This document shows positions 51,029 to 59,527 of a stretch of 64,000 nucleotides of DNA, piece after piece. The translations under genes and the position numbers were made by a program. The DNA is from Kibdelosporangium persicum (GTDB lineage Bacteria > Actinomycetota > Actinomycetes > Mycobacteriales > Pseudonocardiaceae), in assembly GCF_013280595.1 (NCBI RefSeq), contig NZ_JAAATY010000024.1, forward strand, positions 89,213 to 153,212. Reading direction: 5' to 3'. Numbering within the stretch: position 1 is the first letter of the stretch; each line of letters begins with the position of its first letter. The notes below the pieces were generated by a model, which saw nothing but the letters and a program-made list of their open reading frames with translations, was not told the origin of the DNA and made no database searches.

Positions 51029-51246
51029 CTGCCGGAACGGTGGACACGAGCTGCCAGAACGGCGGACACGACGTGCCAGAACGGCGGACACAAGGTGCCG
51101 GAATGGCGGACACGACGTGCCAGAACGGCGGACACGAGCTGCCAGAACGGCGGACACAAGGTGCCAGAATGGTGGACACGACGTGCCAGAATGGTGGACA
51201 CGACGTGCCGGAACGGGCATTTCACGGTGCCGGAATGGTGGACACG
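51029..51246. repeat. 22-bp tandem repeat array, about 10 units
   Basis: GGACAC recurs at 51042, 51064, 51086, 51108, 51130, 51152, 51174, 51196 and 51240, exactly 22 bp apart with one decayed unit at 51218. The unit begins GGACACGACGTGCCAGAAC. Variants GAGCTG, GACGTG and AAGGTG alternate, suggesting growth in 66-bp blocks. No unique spacers, so it is not CRISPR. It fills most of the 339-bp gap between the membrane protein and vapC; the other roughly 115 bp (50915-51028) show no gene. Confidence 0.92.
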
Positions 51247-51253
51247 GCAGGGC

Positions 51254-51691
51254 TCACGCGGGGAGCAGGGTGAACCCCTCGGCGTGGGCGGCTTCGCGCA
51301 GGTGTTTGTCCCAGGCGGCGAACTCGGTGATGTCCGGATCCGCCTCCGCGGCGAGAACCGCCGAGGCCAGCTGGATCGCGTCCAGTGTTCGCAAGCCATG
51401 GCGCCGGGTCAGTCGCGCCGCGGCCTCCAGAACGACAGGGTTGAGATCGACGACCACGAATCGGAGTGGGTGACCGGGGGTTCCGTAGTAGTCGGACTCG
51501 AAGGCGGCCACCAGGATCTCGGCTTCGACCTGCTCGAACATCCCGTCGCGCTGCTTGCGCCAGAGCGCGGCAGGAACCTCCGCCCGTGCGACCTGGGACA
51601 CGACAAGAACCGGGCGCGCACGCACGAGCTCATGTCCTGGCTCGTCGGCATAGATCTTCACCACTGCCGACGAATCAGCGAAAGTGGTCAC
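51254..51691 (-). CDS. vapC: PIN-domain toxin (VapC-like)
   Basis: A 145-residue PIN-domain ribonuclease. FADSSAVVKIY gives the first Asp (D6), VARAEVPAAL a conserved Glu, LRTLDAIQLASA the second Asp pair, and EFAAWDKHL the last Asp, completing a Mg2+-dependent nuclease site. VapC toxins cleave tRNA or rRNA. GTG 51691 overlaps the antitoxin stop (GTGA), the usual antitoxin-toxin arrangement. Confidence 0.87.
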   Translation of the reverse strand: MTTFADSSAVVKIYADEPGHELVRARPVLVVSQVARAEVPAALWRKQRDGMFEQVEAEILVAAFESDYYGTPGHPLRFVVVDLNPVVLEAAARLTRRHGLRTLDAIQLASAVLAAEADPDITEFAAWDKHLREAAHAEGFTLLPA

Positions 51692-52017
51692 TCACCGCGC
51701 CCTTCGCTCACGTAGTCGGACAGCGGCTTTCCCCTGCCTGCCGCCTTTCTCGCCTTCTCGACCGCTTCCCGGGACGGGCGTGTCCGAGGCCGCTCATGCC
51801 CCTCGTCATCGACGTAGACGAGCATGGGCGTCACCACGAGGTCCATCCGGCTCAGCCGCTCCCTCACCCTCGTGTATTCGTCCTGTTCCAGGTCGGGATT
51901 CGTCGCCGCTTCCAGCACCAGGGTGATGAAGTCGTTCATGCTGCGCCGCTGCGCCGCCGCCGCCCTGCGGACGCGGTCCACCAAGTCCTCGTCTGCCCGC
52001 CAGCTCACCTGCGCCAT
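51688..52017 (-). CDS. vapB: Ribbon-helix-helix antitoxin (VapB-like)
   Basis: A 109-residue antitoxin. The N-terminal RHH domain (VSWRADEDLVDRVRRAAAAQ, then SMNDFITLVLEAA) binds DNA as a dimer, and the charged C-terminal part (GRGKPLSDYVSEGRGE) would wrap the toxin. It is longer than most VapB proteins. ATG 52017 lies within palindromic DNA (52016-52053) that also holds the promoter, typical of autorepression. Confidence 0.8.
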   Translation of the reverse strand: MAQVSWRADEDLVDRVRRAAAAQRRSMNDFITLVLEAATNPDLEQDEYTRVRERLSRMDLVVTPMLVYVDDEGHERPRTRPSREAVEKARKAAGRGKPLSDYVSEGRGE

Positions 52018-52053
52018 GCTTGCATGCTAGCATATCGCAAGCATGCTTGCATG
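52016..52053 (-). promoter_or_regulatory. vapBC promoter/operator
   Basis: ATGCTTGCATG occurs at 52016-52026 and again at 52043-52053, with the inverted GCAAGCAT at 52037-52044. On the minus strand TATGCT (52029-52034) is a -10 candidate 11 bp before ATG. Overlapping direct and inverted 8-11 bp sites fit cooperative RHH binding. Confidence 0.6.
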
Positions 52054-52061
52054 ACGGCAGG

Positions 52062-52093
52062 CCAAAAGAAAGGCCGGCCCGCAGGCCGGCCTT
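52062..52093 (-). terminator. Rho-independent terminator after sugC
   Basis: A perfect 10-bp stem AAGGCCGGCC/GGCCGGCCTT with a CGCA loop (52070-52093), followed on the minus strand by TTCTTTTGG. It lies about 11 bp past the sugC stop and ends the LpqY-SugABC operon. Confidence 0.85.
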
Positions 52094-52103
52094 CCCCCGT
52101 CGT

Positions 52104-53285
52104 TCAGCCCGAGTAGGTCAGGTTCTTGCCGTTCGACGGGTCGAAGAGCTGCACCTTGTCGGCGTCGAACCAGACTTCCAGCGAGCCGCCCTGAGTGGCC
52201 TCGGACGCCGCGGAAAGCCGGGTCACGACCTGGGACCCGCGGTCGGGCACGTCGGCCGAGCCGGAGTCGGCCGCGAGCTCCTCCAGCTCCTGGGACGTGG
52301 CCTGGTCGCCCTCCACGGTGAAGTAGGCGTACTTGTCCGAGCCCATCGACTCCAGCACGTCCACCGACGCCGTGAACGTCGCGCCGCCCGACTTGGCCGA
52401 TTCGTCGAGCAGCCGGGCGTCCTCGAAGTGCTCCGGCCGGATGCCGAGGATCACCTCACGGGGCGCGCCCGCGGCCTCCACCAACGAGCGGATCCGGTCG
52501 GTCAGCGCGAACTTGCCGATCGGCGAGTTGACCTCGTTGTCGGCCAGCGTCGCGGGCAGGAAGTTCATCGACGGCGAGCCGATGAACCCGGCGACGAACA
52601 GGTTCGACGGCTGCTCGTAGAGGAACTGCGGCGAGCCGATCTGCTGCACGATCCCGCCGCGCAGCACCACGACCCGGTCGCCGAGGGTCATCGCCTCGGT
52701 CTGGTCGTGGGTCACGTAGACCGTCGTGGTGCCGAGCTGCTTCTGCAGCTTGGACAACGATGTCCGCATCTGCACGCGCAGCTTGGCGTCCAGGTTGGAC
52801 AGTGGCTCGTCCATCAGGAACGCCTTGGGGTTGCGCACGATCGCCCGGCCCATCGCGACCCGCTGCCGCTGGCCACCGGACAGGTTGCCCGGCTTGCGGT
52901 CCAGGTGCTGGGTCAGGTCCAGCGTGGCCGCCGCCTCCTCGACCTTCTGCCGGACCACCTTGTCGTCCACTTTGGCCAGCCGGAGCGGGAACGCCATGTT
53001 CTCCCGCACGCTCATGTGCGGGTAGAGCGCGTACGACTGGAACACCATCGCGATGTCCCGGTCCTTCGGCGCCTTCTCGTTCACCCGCTGGCCGTCGATG
53101 CGCAGCTCGCCGTCGGAGATGTCCTCGAGACCGGCGATCATGTTGAGCGTGGTGGACTTCCCGCAGCCGGACGGGCCGACCAGGATGACGAACTCGCCGT
53201 CGGCGATCGTGAAGTCCGCCTCGGACACCGCGAGGGCACCGTCCGGGTACCGCTTGGTCACCTTGTCAAGCACGATTTCAGCCAT
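52104..53285 (-). CDS. sugC: Sugar ABC transporter ATPase (SugC/MsmK type)
   Basis: A 393-residue ABC ATPase of carbohydrate importers. Walker A GPSGCGKST, signature LSGGQRQR, Walker B AFLMDEPLSNLDA and the VTHDQTEAM switch are present. The C-terminal TOBE-type regulatory domain (LGIRPEHFEDA) binds regulatory partners. It energises the SugAB permease and is probably trehalose-specific by synteny. ATG 53285. A terminator follows. Confidence 0.9.
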   Translation of the reverse strand: MAEIVLDKVTKRYPDGALAVSEADFTIADGEFVILVGPSGCGKSTTLNMIAGLEDISDGELRIDGQRVNEKAPKDRDIAMVFQSYALYPHMSVRENMAFPLRLAKVDDKVVRQKVEEAAATLDLTQHLDRKPGNLSGGQRQRVAMGRAIVRNPKAFLMDEPLSNLDAKLRVQMRTSLSKLQKQLGTTTVYVTHDQTEAMTLGDRVVVLRGGIVQQIGSPQFLYEQPSNLFVAGFIGSPSMNFLPATLADNEVNSPIGKFALTDRIRSLVEAAGAPREVILGIRPEHFEDARLLDESAKSGGATFTASVDVLESMGSDKYAYFTVEGDQATSQELEELAADSGSADVPDRGSQVVTRLSAASEATQGGSLEVWFDADKVQLFDPSNGKNLTYSG

Positions 53286-53287
53286 GA

Positions 53288-54130
53288 TCAACCCTTTACC
53301 GCACCGGAGGTCAGCCCCGCGACGATACGGCGCTGGAAGAACAACACGAACAGGATGATCGGGATGGTGATCACGACGGCCGCCGCGGACACCGTCCCGG
53401 TCGGGTCCTCGAAGTACGAGGCGCCGGTGAAGAACTGCAGTGCCGCGGGCACCGTCCTCGACGCGTTCGTCGACGTCAGCGAGATCGCGAAGAGGAAGTC
53501 GTTCCAGCAGAAGATGAACACCAGGATCGCCGTGGTGAACACGCCCGGCGCGGCCAGCGGCGCGATCACCTTGCGGAACGCCTGGCCCGGCGTCGCACCG
53601 TCCATCTTGGCCGCTTTCTCCAGCTCCCACGGGATCTCACGGAAGAACGCCGAGAGCGTGTAGATCGACAGCGGCAGCGCGAACGTGATGTACGGCAGGA
53701 TCAGGCCGGGCCACGTGTCGAACAGCCCGAGCGCCCGCTCCATCTCGAACAGCGGGGACACCAGCGACACCTGCGGGAACATCGCGATCAGCAGCGAGAC
53801 GCCCACCAGCGCGCGTTTGCCGGGGAAGTCCAGCCGCGCGATGGCGTACGCGGCCATGGTCCCCAGGATCACCGCGATCACCGTGGCGATCACCGCGATG
53901 CCGATCGAGTTCACCAGCGCCCTGATGAAGTCCGTGGTCTTGAAGATGTCGGCGTAGTTCTGGAACGTCCACTCGGTCGGGATGAAGCTCCGGTCGGCGA
54001 TCGCGTCCTTGGTCTTGAACGACAGCGAGAGGATCCACAGCACCGGGACCAGTGCGTAGACCACCACCACGACGTCCACCACGGTCCACTTGAACACCCG
54101 GCCCGGCGTCCGGGTCGCCATCATGGCCAT
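53288..54130 (-). CDS. sugB: Sugar ABC transporter permease (SugB/MalG type)
   Basis: A 280-residue permease with six membrane helices. The EAA-loop motif [21 protein letters not shown] (about 195-215), which docks on the ATPase, identifies the MalG group. ATG 54130 overlaps the SugA stop (TGATG); ATG 54124 is also possible. Works as a heterodimer with SugA. Confidence 0.9.
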   Translation of the reverse strand: MAMMATRTPGRVFKWTVVDVVVVVYALVPVLWILSLSFKTKDAIADRSFIPTEWTFQNYADIFKTTDFIRALVNSIGIAVIATVIAVILGTMAAYAIARLDFPGKRALVGVSLLIAMFPQVSLVSPLFEMERALGLFDTWPGLILPYITFALPLSIYTLSAFFREIPWELEKAAKMDGATPGQAFRKVIAPLAAPGVFTTAILVFIFCWNDFLFAISLTSTNASRTVPAALQFFTGASYFEDPTGTVSAAAVVITIPIILFVLFFQRRIVAGLTSGAVKG

Positions 54131-55062
54131 CAGCGCTTACCTCCCGAGTCGGACCCCGGCGCAGCGGTGCCGAACACCTTGATGAACAGGAACGCGATGA
54201 TCGCGACCGTGATGAAGATCAGCACCGACATGGTCGAGCCGATGCCCAGGTTCAGACCCTTGATCAGGTTGTTGTAGGTCTGGATCGACACCGACGACGT
54301 GCCCGGCGTGAGCACGAAGAGGTTGTCGAAGATGCGGAACGCGTCCAGGGTGCGGAACAGCAGCGCCACCAGGATGGCCGGCTTCATCACCGGCACGATC
54401 ACCTTCGTGAACCGCTGCCACGGCCCGGCGCCGTCCATCGCCGCGGCCCTGAGCAGGTCGTCCGGCACCAGTGCCAGGCCGGCCATCAGCAGCAGCGCCA
54501 TGAACGGCGTGGTCTTCCACACCTCGGCCAGCACGACGGTGAAGAACGCGGACGTCTGGTCGATCAGCGCCGACTCGCTCGACAACAGGGCGCTGAGATA
54601 GCCCGTCTTGTCGTCCCAGGCGTAGCGCCACGAGAACGCCGCCACCACGGTCACGATTCCGTACGGGATCAGCGAGACCGTCCGGACGAGGCCCCGGCCC
54701 ACGATAGTCCGGTGCATGATCAGCGCCAGGCACATGCCGAGCACCAACTCGATGATCACCGAGACGACCGTGATCAGCGTGGTCAGCCCGAACGCGGTCC
54801 ACCAGTACTCACTGCCGAGCACGGTGATGTAGTTGTCCAGGAAGACGAACTCGCTCTGGTTGGGGAACCGCAGGTCGTAGCGCTGCATGGACAGCCAGAC
54901 CGAGTAGATGATCGGCCAGCCGGTGACCGCGACCATCACGAGCGCCGCGGGCGCGCACAGCAGCCAGCCGAGTCTGCGTTCGGCGCGTTTTCCCTCGCTG
55001 AGTTCCGGCTTCGGCTTCTTCGCGGCCTTGGCGGGTGCGGGTTTGACCGCGGTCTCGGTCAC
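54130..55062 (-). CDS. sugA: Sugar ABC transporter permease (SugA/MalF type)
   Basis: A 310-residue permease with a Lys/Ala-rich N-terminal tail and six membrane helices. [20 protein letters not shown] (about 222-241) is the EAA loop of MalF-type subunits. GTG 55062 overlaps lpqY's stop by 4 bp. Pairs with SugB. Confidence 0.9.
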   Translation of the reverse strand: MTETAVKPAPAKAAKKPKPELSEGKRAERRLGWLLCAPAALVMVAVTGWPIIYSVWLSMQRYDLRFPNQSEFVFLDNYITVLGSEYWWTAFGLTTLITVVSVIIELVLGMCLALIMHRTIVGRGLVRTVSLIPYGIVTVVAAFSWRYAWDDKTGYLSALLSSESALIDQTSAFFTVVLAEVWKTTPFMALLLMAGLALVPDDLLRAAAMDGAGPWQRFTKVIVPVMKPAILVALLFRTLDAFRIFDNLFVLTPGTSSVSIQTYNNLIKGLNLGIGSTMSVLIFITVAIIAFLFIKVFGTAAPGSDSGGKR

Positions 55063-56375
55063 GGCAGGACCCCCTTCGACTGGAGCGCGTCCTGCAACTC
55101 ACGGCGCAGGCGATCGGCGGTGACCGGTGGGTCGATCGCCGTCGGTGGCGAAAGGATCGTCGAGATCACCGTCGACGCGTTCTGGTACGCCGGGGTGAGC
55201 GGCCGCGCCGCGGAGTCCTCCAGCGACGGGACGATCGCGTCCTTCATCGGGTACGCCTGGTCCATCGTCGGGTTGTTCTTCGGGTCCGCGGGCTTCGACG
55301 GATCGACCGGTGTCGGGTCGTCGTAGACCGACTGGATGGTCGGCGGCAGCGACTCGAGAACCGCCTGGTACTTCTGGCTTTCGGCCTCACGCAGGCACAG
55401 TGTGGCCTCGAAGGCCTCCTGCGGGTGCCGCGAGTACGAGCTGACCGCGAGGTTGTAGCCACCGATGGTCGGCTTCGACGGCTCGCCCGGATTCACCCCC
55501 GGGTACTGCGCCCACCCCAGGTTCTGGAACAACTCGGGGTTGGCCGTCTGGATGCTGGCGTAGACGAACGGCCAGTTGATCTGGAACGCCGCCTTGCCAC
55601 CCGGCTGCTGGAAGCCCAGCTGGACCTGCTGCTCCTTGGCCGCGGTCAGATCCGGCGCGGTGACCCCGGCGGTCGAGAGCCGCTTGAGGATCTCCAGGCC
55701 CTTCACCGCGCCCTGGTCCATCACGACGCTCTTGCCGTCCTCGGACAGGATGTTCCCGCCCGCGGAGTTGACGATGGTGTTGTAGTTGACGACAAGGCCT
55801 TCGTACTCGGCCGCGGTCAGCAGGATCTGGTAGGGCTTGCCCTCATCCCTGAGCCGCTCGGACGTCGTGATCATCTCGTCGAAGGTCCGCGGCGGCGTCG
55901 GCGTGACCCGCTTGTCGTACCAGAGCAGTTGCACGTTGGTGTTCTTCGTTGCGGCGTAGAGCTTTCCGTTCCACTGGGCCGTGCTCAACGGCCCGGGGAA
56001 CACGTCCCGCTCCGCCTCGGCCTTGTTCTGCCCCGTCCACTCCAGGATCCAGCCGGCTTCGGCGAACTCCGCCACCCAGACCACGTCGAGCCCGAGGATG
56101 TCCATTTCGGAGTCGTTGGCGGCCAGCCTGCGGACCATCTGCTCGCGCTGCCCGTCCGCCTCCCGGGGCAGCTTGTTGTAAACAATGGTGTATCGGCCGT
56201 TGGCCCTCTCGTTGCACTTCGCGACAACCTTGTCGAAGACCTGCTCGGGTGCGTAGTACACGTTGATCGTGATACCCGAGTCCGATCCGCACGCGGTCAA
56301 GAGCGGAGCGGCGACTAGTGCCGCCCCGACGGCCGCGACAAGGCGTTTCCGCGCCGTGCGACTGGCGCTGCGCAT
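55059..56375 (-). CDS. lpqY: Sugar-binding lipoprotein (LpqY type)
   Basis: A 438-residue solute-binding lipoprotein. The signal peptide ends in the lipobox LLTAC with the acylated Cys at residue 29. The mature part is a periplasmic-binding-protein fold (ITINVYYAPEQVFDKV; LWYDKRVTPTPPRTFDEM). Mycobacterial LpqY binds trehalose, so trehalose recycling is likely but the ligand is not provable here. GAGGAGG precedes ATG 56375. First gene of the operon, with a strong promoter about 120 bp upstream. Confidence 0.88.
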   Translation of the reverse strand: MRSASRTARKRLVAAVGAALVAAPLLTACGSDSGITINVYYAPEQVFDKVVAKCNERANGRYTIVYNKLPREADGQREQMVRRLAANDSEMDILGLDVVWVAEFAEAGWILEWTGQNKAEAERDVFPGPLSTAQWNGKLYAATKNTNVQLLWYDKRVTPTPPRTFDEMITTSERLRDEGKPYQILLTAAEYEGLVVNYNTIVNSAGGNILSEDGKSVVMDQGAVKGLEILKRLSTAGVTAPDLTAAKEQQVQLGFQQPGGKAAFQINWPFVYASIQTANPELFQNLGWAQYPGVNPGEPSKPTIGGYNLAVSSYSRHPQEAFEATLCLREAESQKYQAVLESLPPTIQSVYDDPTPVDPSKPADPKNNPTMDQAYPMKDAIVPSLEDSAARPLTPAYQNASTVISTILSPPTAIDPPVTADRLRRELQDALQSKGVLP

Positions 56376-56494
56376 GAACCCTGCCTCCTCGTCCTGCGAG
56401 GAACCGGGCATGCCCCTCACCGCGCGCCCGGCACCTCGGTGTGCCCCCGAACGCGGTGTGCCCAACCTCACCCGTAACGCGCTCGGGCCCACTG

Positions 56495-56548
56495 AACTTA
56501 GGCGGGTTGATCACCCCTCGCAAGCGAATGGCCAGTGTCTGCAGACAC
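56495..56548 (-). promoter_or_regulatory. lpqY-sugABC promoter with palindromic operator
   Basis: On the minus strand TTGCGA (56518-56523), a 17-bp spacer and TAAGTT (56495-56500) form a good sigma-70-type promoter. The spacer contains the near-palindrome GGGTTGATCACCC (plus-strand reading). Twelve bp upstream GTGTCTGCAGACAC (56535-56548) is a perfect 14-bp palindrome, a likely regulator site. Confidence 0.6.
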
Positions 56549-56563
56549 GATTACATCAAGGTA

Positions 56564-57091
56564 TTACGGGGTACCACCCGATGGGCGCATTGACAGCTTC
56601 GCCAGCAGGTCCCGTCCACGCTCCGCGTTGCGCGGCTGGCACAGCACGTCGTAACGACCGGCGACCAGTTGGCTCGCCGACGCGAAATCGCGGCGGCCAC
56701 GCGTGGACAGGTAGCTGACGGCCGCGAACGTCAGCCCGAACAACACCCCCGCCACGACTCCGACGAGCACCGGGCCGAACGACATGCCGCCCTGGTTGGA
56801 GAAGTACGCGAGCAGCACACCGACGAACAACCCGAACCACGCGCCGGAAAGCGCACCGGTGCCCAGCACCTTGCCCCAGGTCAGCCTGCCGACGATCCGC
56901 TCGACGAGCATCAGGTCGACGCCCACGATGGTCACCTCGGTGACCGGGAAGTCCTCGCTGGCCAGATGCTCGACCGCGCGTTGGGCACCCTCGTACGTGT
57001 CATAGGAACCGATCGGCCACCCCGTCGGCGGCGTCGGCAACCGCGGCAACCCCGGATTGGGCCGCCCCTGCCCAGAAAAACCACCGGCCAC
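56564..57091 (-). CDS. General-stress-protein-17M-like membrane protein
   Basis: A 175-residue protein. A Pro-rich head precedes a YflT/GSP17M-like domain (IGSYDTYEGAQRAVEHLASEDFPVTEVTIVGVDL). Two glycine-rich membrane helices (about 80-97 and 104-126) and a soluble tail follow. Similar proteins lie near lpqY in mycobacteria. GTG 57091 follows GAGAGG. Function unknown. Confidence 0.75.
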   Translation of the reverse strand: MAGGFSGQGRPNPGLPRLPTPPTGWPIGSYDTYEGAQRAVEHLASEDFPVTEVTIVGVDLMLVERIVGRLTWGKVLGTGALSGAWFGLFVGVLLAYFSNQGGMSFGPVLVGVVAGVLFGLTFAAVSYLSTRGRRDFASASQLVAGRYDVLCQPRNAERGRDLLAKLSMRPSGGTP

Positions 57092-57213
57092 GACAGTTCA
57101 CCTCTCCACGCCAGCACGCTGTGGTTCCATCCTGCCAAGCCGGACATCAGGATGCGAACCCGGCTGCTCCCGGGCCTGGCGAAACGTCGCCGCCGGCGGC
57201 GCGCCTCAGAACG

Positions 57214-57259
57214 CTCGTGAGTGTTTATCCGTGTTCTAACCCTGATAAACACTCACGAG
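57214..57259. repeat. Palindromic repeat, copy 4 (mixed type)
   Basis: Arms 57214-57235 and 57238-57259; outer 15 bp match perfectly, the inner parts differ (CCGTGTT versus AACCCTGAT). It is the same element as copy 5 in opposite orientation. Lies 3 bp past the acyl-CoA dehydrogenase stop and 120 bp before the next gene on the same strand, so it can act as a terminator here. Confidence 0.85.
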
Positions 57260-57262
57260 GGT

Positions 57263-58459
57263 TTAGCTGCGGGTTTTGTATTCGCGCAGGAGGCCGCGGC
57301 TGATGATGGTCTTCTGGATCTCGCTCGTGCCTTCGCCGATCAGCAGGAAGGGGGCCTCCCGCATCAGGCGCTCGATCTCGTACTCCTTGGAGTAGCCGTA
57401 GCCGCCGTGGATGCGGAACGCGTCCTGGGTCACCTCGGCGCAGTACTCGGAGGCGATCAGTTTGGCCATGCCCGCCTCTACGTCGTTGCGGGCACCGGAG
57501 TCCTTCAGGCGGGCCGCGTTGACCATCATCAGGTGGGCGGCTTCGACCTTGGTGGCCATCTCGGCCAGTTTGAAGGCGATCGCCTGGTGTTCGGCGATCG
57601 GCTTGCCGAAGGTCCTGCGCTGCTGGGCGTAGTCGATCGCCAGTTCGAACGCGCGGATCGCGATGCCGCAGGCGCGCGCCGCCACGTTCACCCGGCCGAC
57701 CTCGACGCCGTCCATCATCTGCGCGAAGCCCTTGCCCGGCGCCTCACCGAGCACCCGGCCGGCCGGGATCTCGTAGCCGGAGAACACCGCTTCCGTTGTG
57801 TCGACGCCTTTGTAGCCCATTTTGTCGATCTTGCCGGGGATCGTCAGGCCCGGCGCCACCTCGCCGAAACCGGCCGGCTTCTCCACCAGGAACGCGGTCA
57901 GGTTCTGGTGCGCTTTCGGCGCGCCCTCGTCGGTCCTGGCCAGCAGGGCGATCAAAGTGGACGTTCCGCCGTTGGTCAGCCACATCTTCTGGCCGTCGAT
58001 GACGTACGAGTCACCGTCCTTCTTGGCCTTCGTCTTGATCGCCGCGACGTCCGAGCCGAGGTCCGGTTCGGACATCGAGAACGCGCCACGCACCTCACCG
58101 GTGGCCATCCTCGGCAGGAAGTACTGCTTCTGCTCCTCGGTACCGTGCTGCTTGATCATGTGCGCGACGATGAAGTGCGTGTTGATCACGCCGGAAACGC
58201 TCATCCAGCCGCGCGCGATCTCCTCGACGACCAGCGCGTACGTCAACAGCGACTCGCCGAGACCGCCGTACTCCTCGGGGATGGTCAGCCCGAACAGGCC
58301 CATCTCCTTCATGCCCTCGACGATGTCGCTCGGGTACTCGTCGCCGTGTTCGAGGGCCTGGGCGTGCGGAATGACCTCCTTGTCCACGAATCCCCGGACC
58401 GTCGCGAGGATTTCGCGCTGGATGTCGGTCAGTCCGGCGGTCTGGGCAAGGCGAGCCAT
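57263..58459 (-). CDS. Acyl-CoA dehydrogenase
   Basis: A 398-residue FAD-dependent acyl-CoA dehydrogenase introducing a trans-2 double bond in acyl-CoA. AFSMSEPDLGSDVAAIKTKA binds FAD/substrate. RTFGKPIAEHQAI and the terminal IHGGYGYSKEYEIERLMREA match the family. The catalytic base is probably the Glu in that segment (YSKEYEIER). ATG 58459. Monocistronic, bounded by the palindrome downstream. Acyl specificity is unknown. Confidence 0.92.
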   Translation of the reverse strand: MARLAQTAGLTDIQREILATVRGFVDKEVIPHAQALEHGDEYPSDIVEGMKEMGLFGLTIPEEYGGLGESLLTYALVVEEIARGWMSVSGVINTHFIVAHMIKQHGTEEQKQYFLPRMATGEVRGAFSMSEPDLGSDVAAIKTKAKKDGDSYVIDGQKMWLTNGGTSTLIALLARTDEGAPKAHQNLTAFLVEKPAGFGEVAPGLTIPGKIDKMGYKGVDTTEAVFSGYEIPAGRVLGEAPGKGFAQMMDGVEVGRVNVAARACGIAIRAFELAIDYAQQRRTFGKPIAEHQAIAFKLAEMATKVEAAHLMMVNAARLKDSGARNDVEAGMAKLIASEYCAEVTQDAFRIHGGYGYSKEYEIERLMREAPFLLIGEGTSEIQKTIISRGLLREYKTRS

Positions 58460-58538
58460 GGCGCGCTCCTGGTCAACGTCGAGGACAGTTACCGGTCAGT
58501 ATCGCGCTTGATCCCGGACGTGCGATGTGAAGCGGCTC

Positions 58539-58688
58539 TCAGCTGGCGATATCCAGCTCGTAGCCGCAGTGGCGGCACCCGGCGGCGAACACGTGCACGT
58601 CGGCCTGACAGCCCGGGCAGGTCCGCATGCTGCGTTCAAGAAGGTCGTCTTCCGAACGCTTGCGGAAGATCCGAAAGCGTTTGCTCAT
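58539..58688 (-). CDS. Small zinc-ribbon protein
   Basis: A 49-residue basic protein with CPGC and CRHC pairs (about residues 24-27 and 38-41), forming a zinc ribbon, after a basic MSKRFRIFRKRSEDD start. Could bind nucleic acid or a partner protein. ATG 58688. Upstream DNA is notably AT-rich with the palindrome TTGATCAA. The following 150 bp to the next gene hold no other gene. Confidence 0.65.
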   Translation of the reverse strand: MSKRFRIFRKRSEDDLLERSMRTCPGCQADVHVFAAGCRHCGYELDIAS

Positions 58689-58840
58689 GCCGACAAGCGT
58701 TACCCCGTGACCCGGCCGGCGCAAAATTGATCAAACATTTTTGTGGGCGTGCTCATAGCAACCGGCACACCATGTGATCAGTCGGCTTTTCCGCGTGATC
58801 GCCCTGTGATCCTCGCCGCGTTCACGCCCGGCACCCTTTC

Positions 58841-59173
58841 TTACGGCGTCTCGGGCTCGGCGACGATCACCCGGAAATGGGCGGTGCGGTCGTTGGTGCC
58901 GCGTACCTGTACGGTCCAGAGGTCGGTTCCGGTACGGAATATCCGGCGGCTACGCTGCTTCGCTGGATGTTCGGGCTCATACGTCCGGGCCAGGTTCGCG
59001 GCCTCCCGCACGGCGTCGTCCCGGCTGCCGAAGGATTTGATCCGCGTCAGTTCCCACCGGATGTAACTGCTGTGCCCGACGGACTCCTCGATCAGGACAC
59101 ACCACCTGCCTGCCGGCACCCGTCTGGTGACCTCTTCGGGCTCCGGGTCGTGCTGCTCTCCAACCATGCCCAC
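58841..59173 (-). CDS. Hypothetical protein, paralogue A
   Basis: A 110-residue protein of unknown function. WCVLIEESVGH, then RWELTRIKSFGSRDDAVREAANLARTYEPEHPAKQRSRRIFRTG, and a final strand HFRVIVAEPE suggest a small alpha/beta domain. It resembles the next gene along its whole length, so the two form a tandem duplicate. Starts ATG 59173 or 59167. Conserved residues are mostly aromatic and acidic with no catalytic motif. Confidence 0.6.
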   Translation of the reverse strand: MGMVGEQHDPEPEEVTRRVPAGRWCVLIEESVGHSSYIRWELTRIKSFGSRDDAVREAANLARTYEPEHPAKQRSRRIFRTGTDLWTVQVRGTNDRTAHFRVIVAEPETP

Positions 59174-59203
59174 TGGGACGCGATGGGTGCGTCCCGCGTT
59201 GCC

Positions 59204-59527
59204 TCACCCAGCCTGGTGCCGCGCGACCGACACGCGGAAGTGGTAGTCGCTCGTCGCGCCCTGCAGCCAGACGACCCACGAGTCCTCGCCGATCTGGTAG
59301 ATCTCCCGGTCCTTCTCGAACGCCGGGTGCTGCGGCTGGTACTCCAGCGCGGTCTGTGCCGCCGCGTCGAGTGCCTCCTCCCGGGTGTCGAACTTGCGGA
59401 CGTCCGACAGCCGCCATCGCTGGCTCTCACCCCTGCCTAGCGTCTCCTCCACCAGGACGCACCAGCAGGTGACCGGGTCCTGCACCCGCCCGTCGCCGGG
59501 CTCGGCGTCCTTCTGCTTGCGCACCAT
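59204..59527 (-). CDS. Hypothetical protein, paralogue B
   Basis: A 107-residue paralogue of the downstream gene: WCVLVEETLGRG, RWRLSDVRKFDTREEALDAAAQTALEYQPQHPAFEKDREIYQIG and HFRVSVARH align directly. ATG 59527 abuts palindromic repeat copy 5, which occupies the place of any ribosome site or promoter; GTG 59485 is a possible shorter start but would remove the conserved-length N-terminus. Confidence 0.6.
   Translation of the reverse strand: MVRKQKDAEPGDGRVQDPVTCWCVLVEETLGRGESQRWRLSDVRKFDTREEALDAAAQTALEYQPQHPAFEKDREIYQIGEDSWVVWLQGATSDYHFRVSVARHQAG

Noticed and set aside
51029..51246. CRISPR array
   Set aside because: The 22-bp units are contiguous with no unique spacers and no cas genes are near. 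The RecB-family nuclease at 35392 is 15 kb away and resembles a general repair nuclease.
51040..51273. Short proteins encoded by the 22-bp array (repeated DTxCQNGGHxxPE)
   Set aside because: The frame is open only because the repeat unit lacks stops; there is no ribosome site and no homologous domain.
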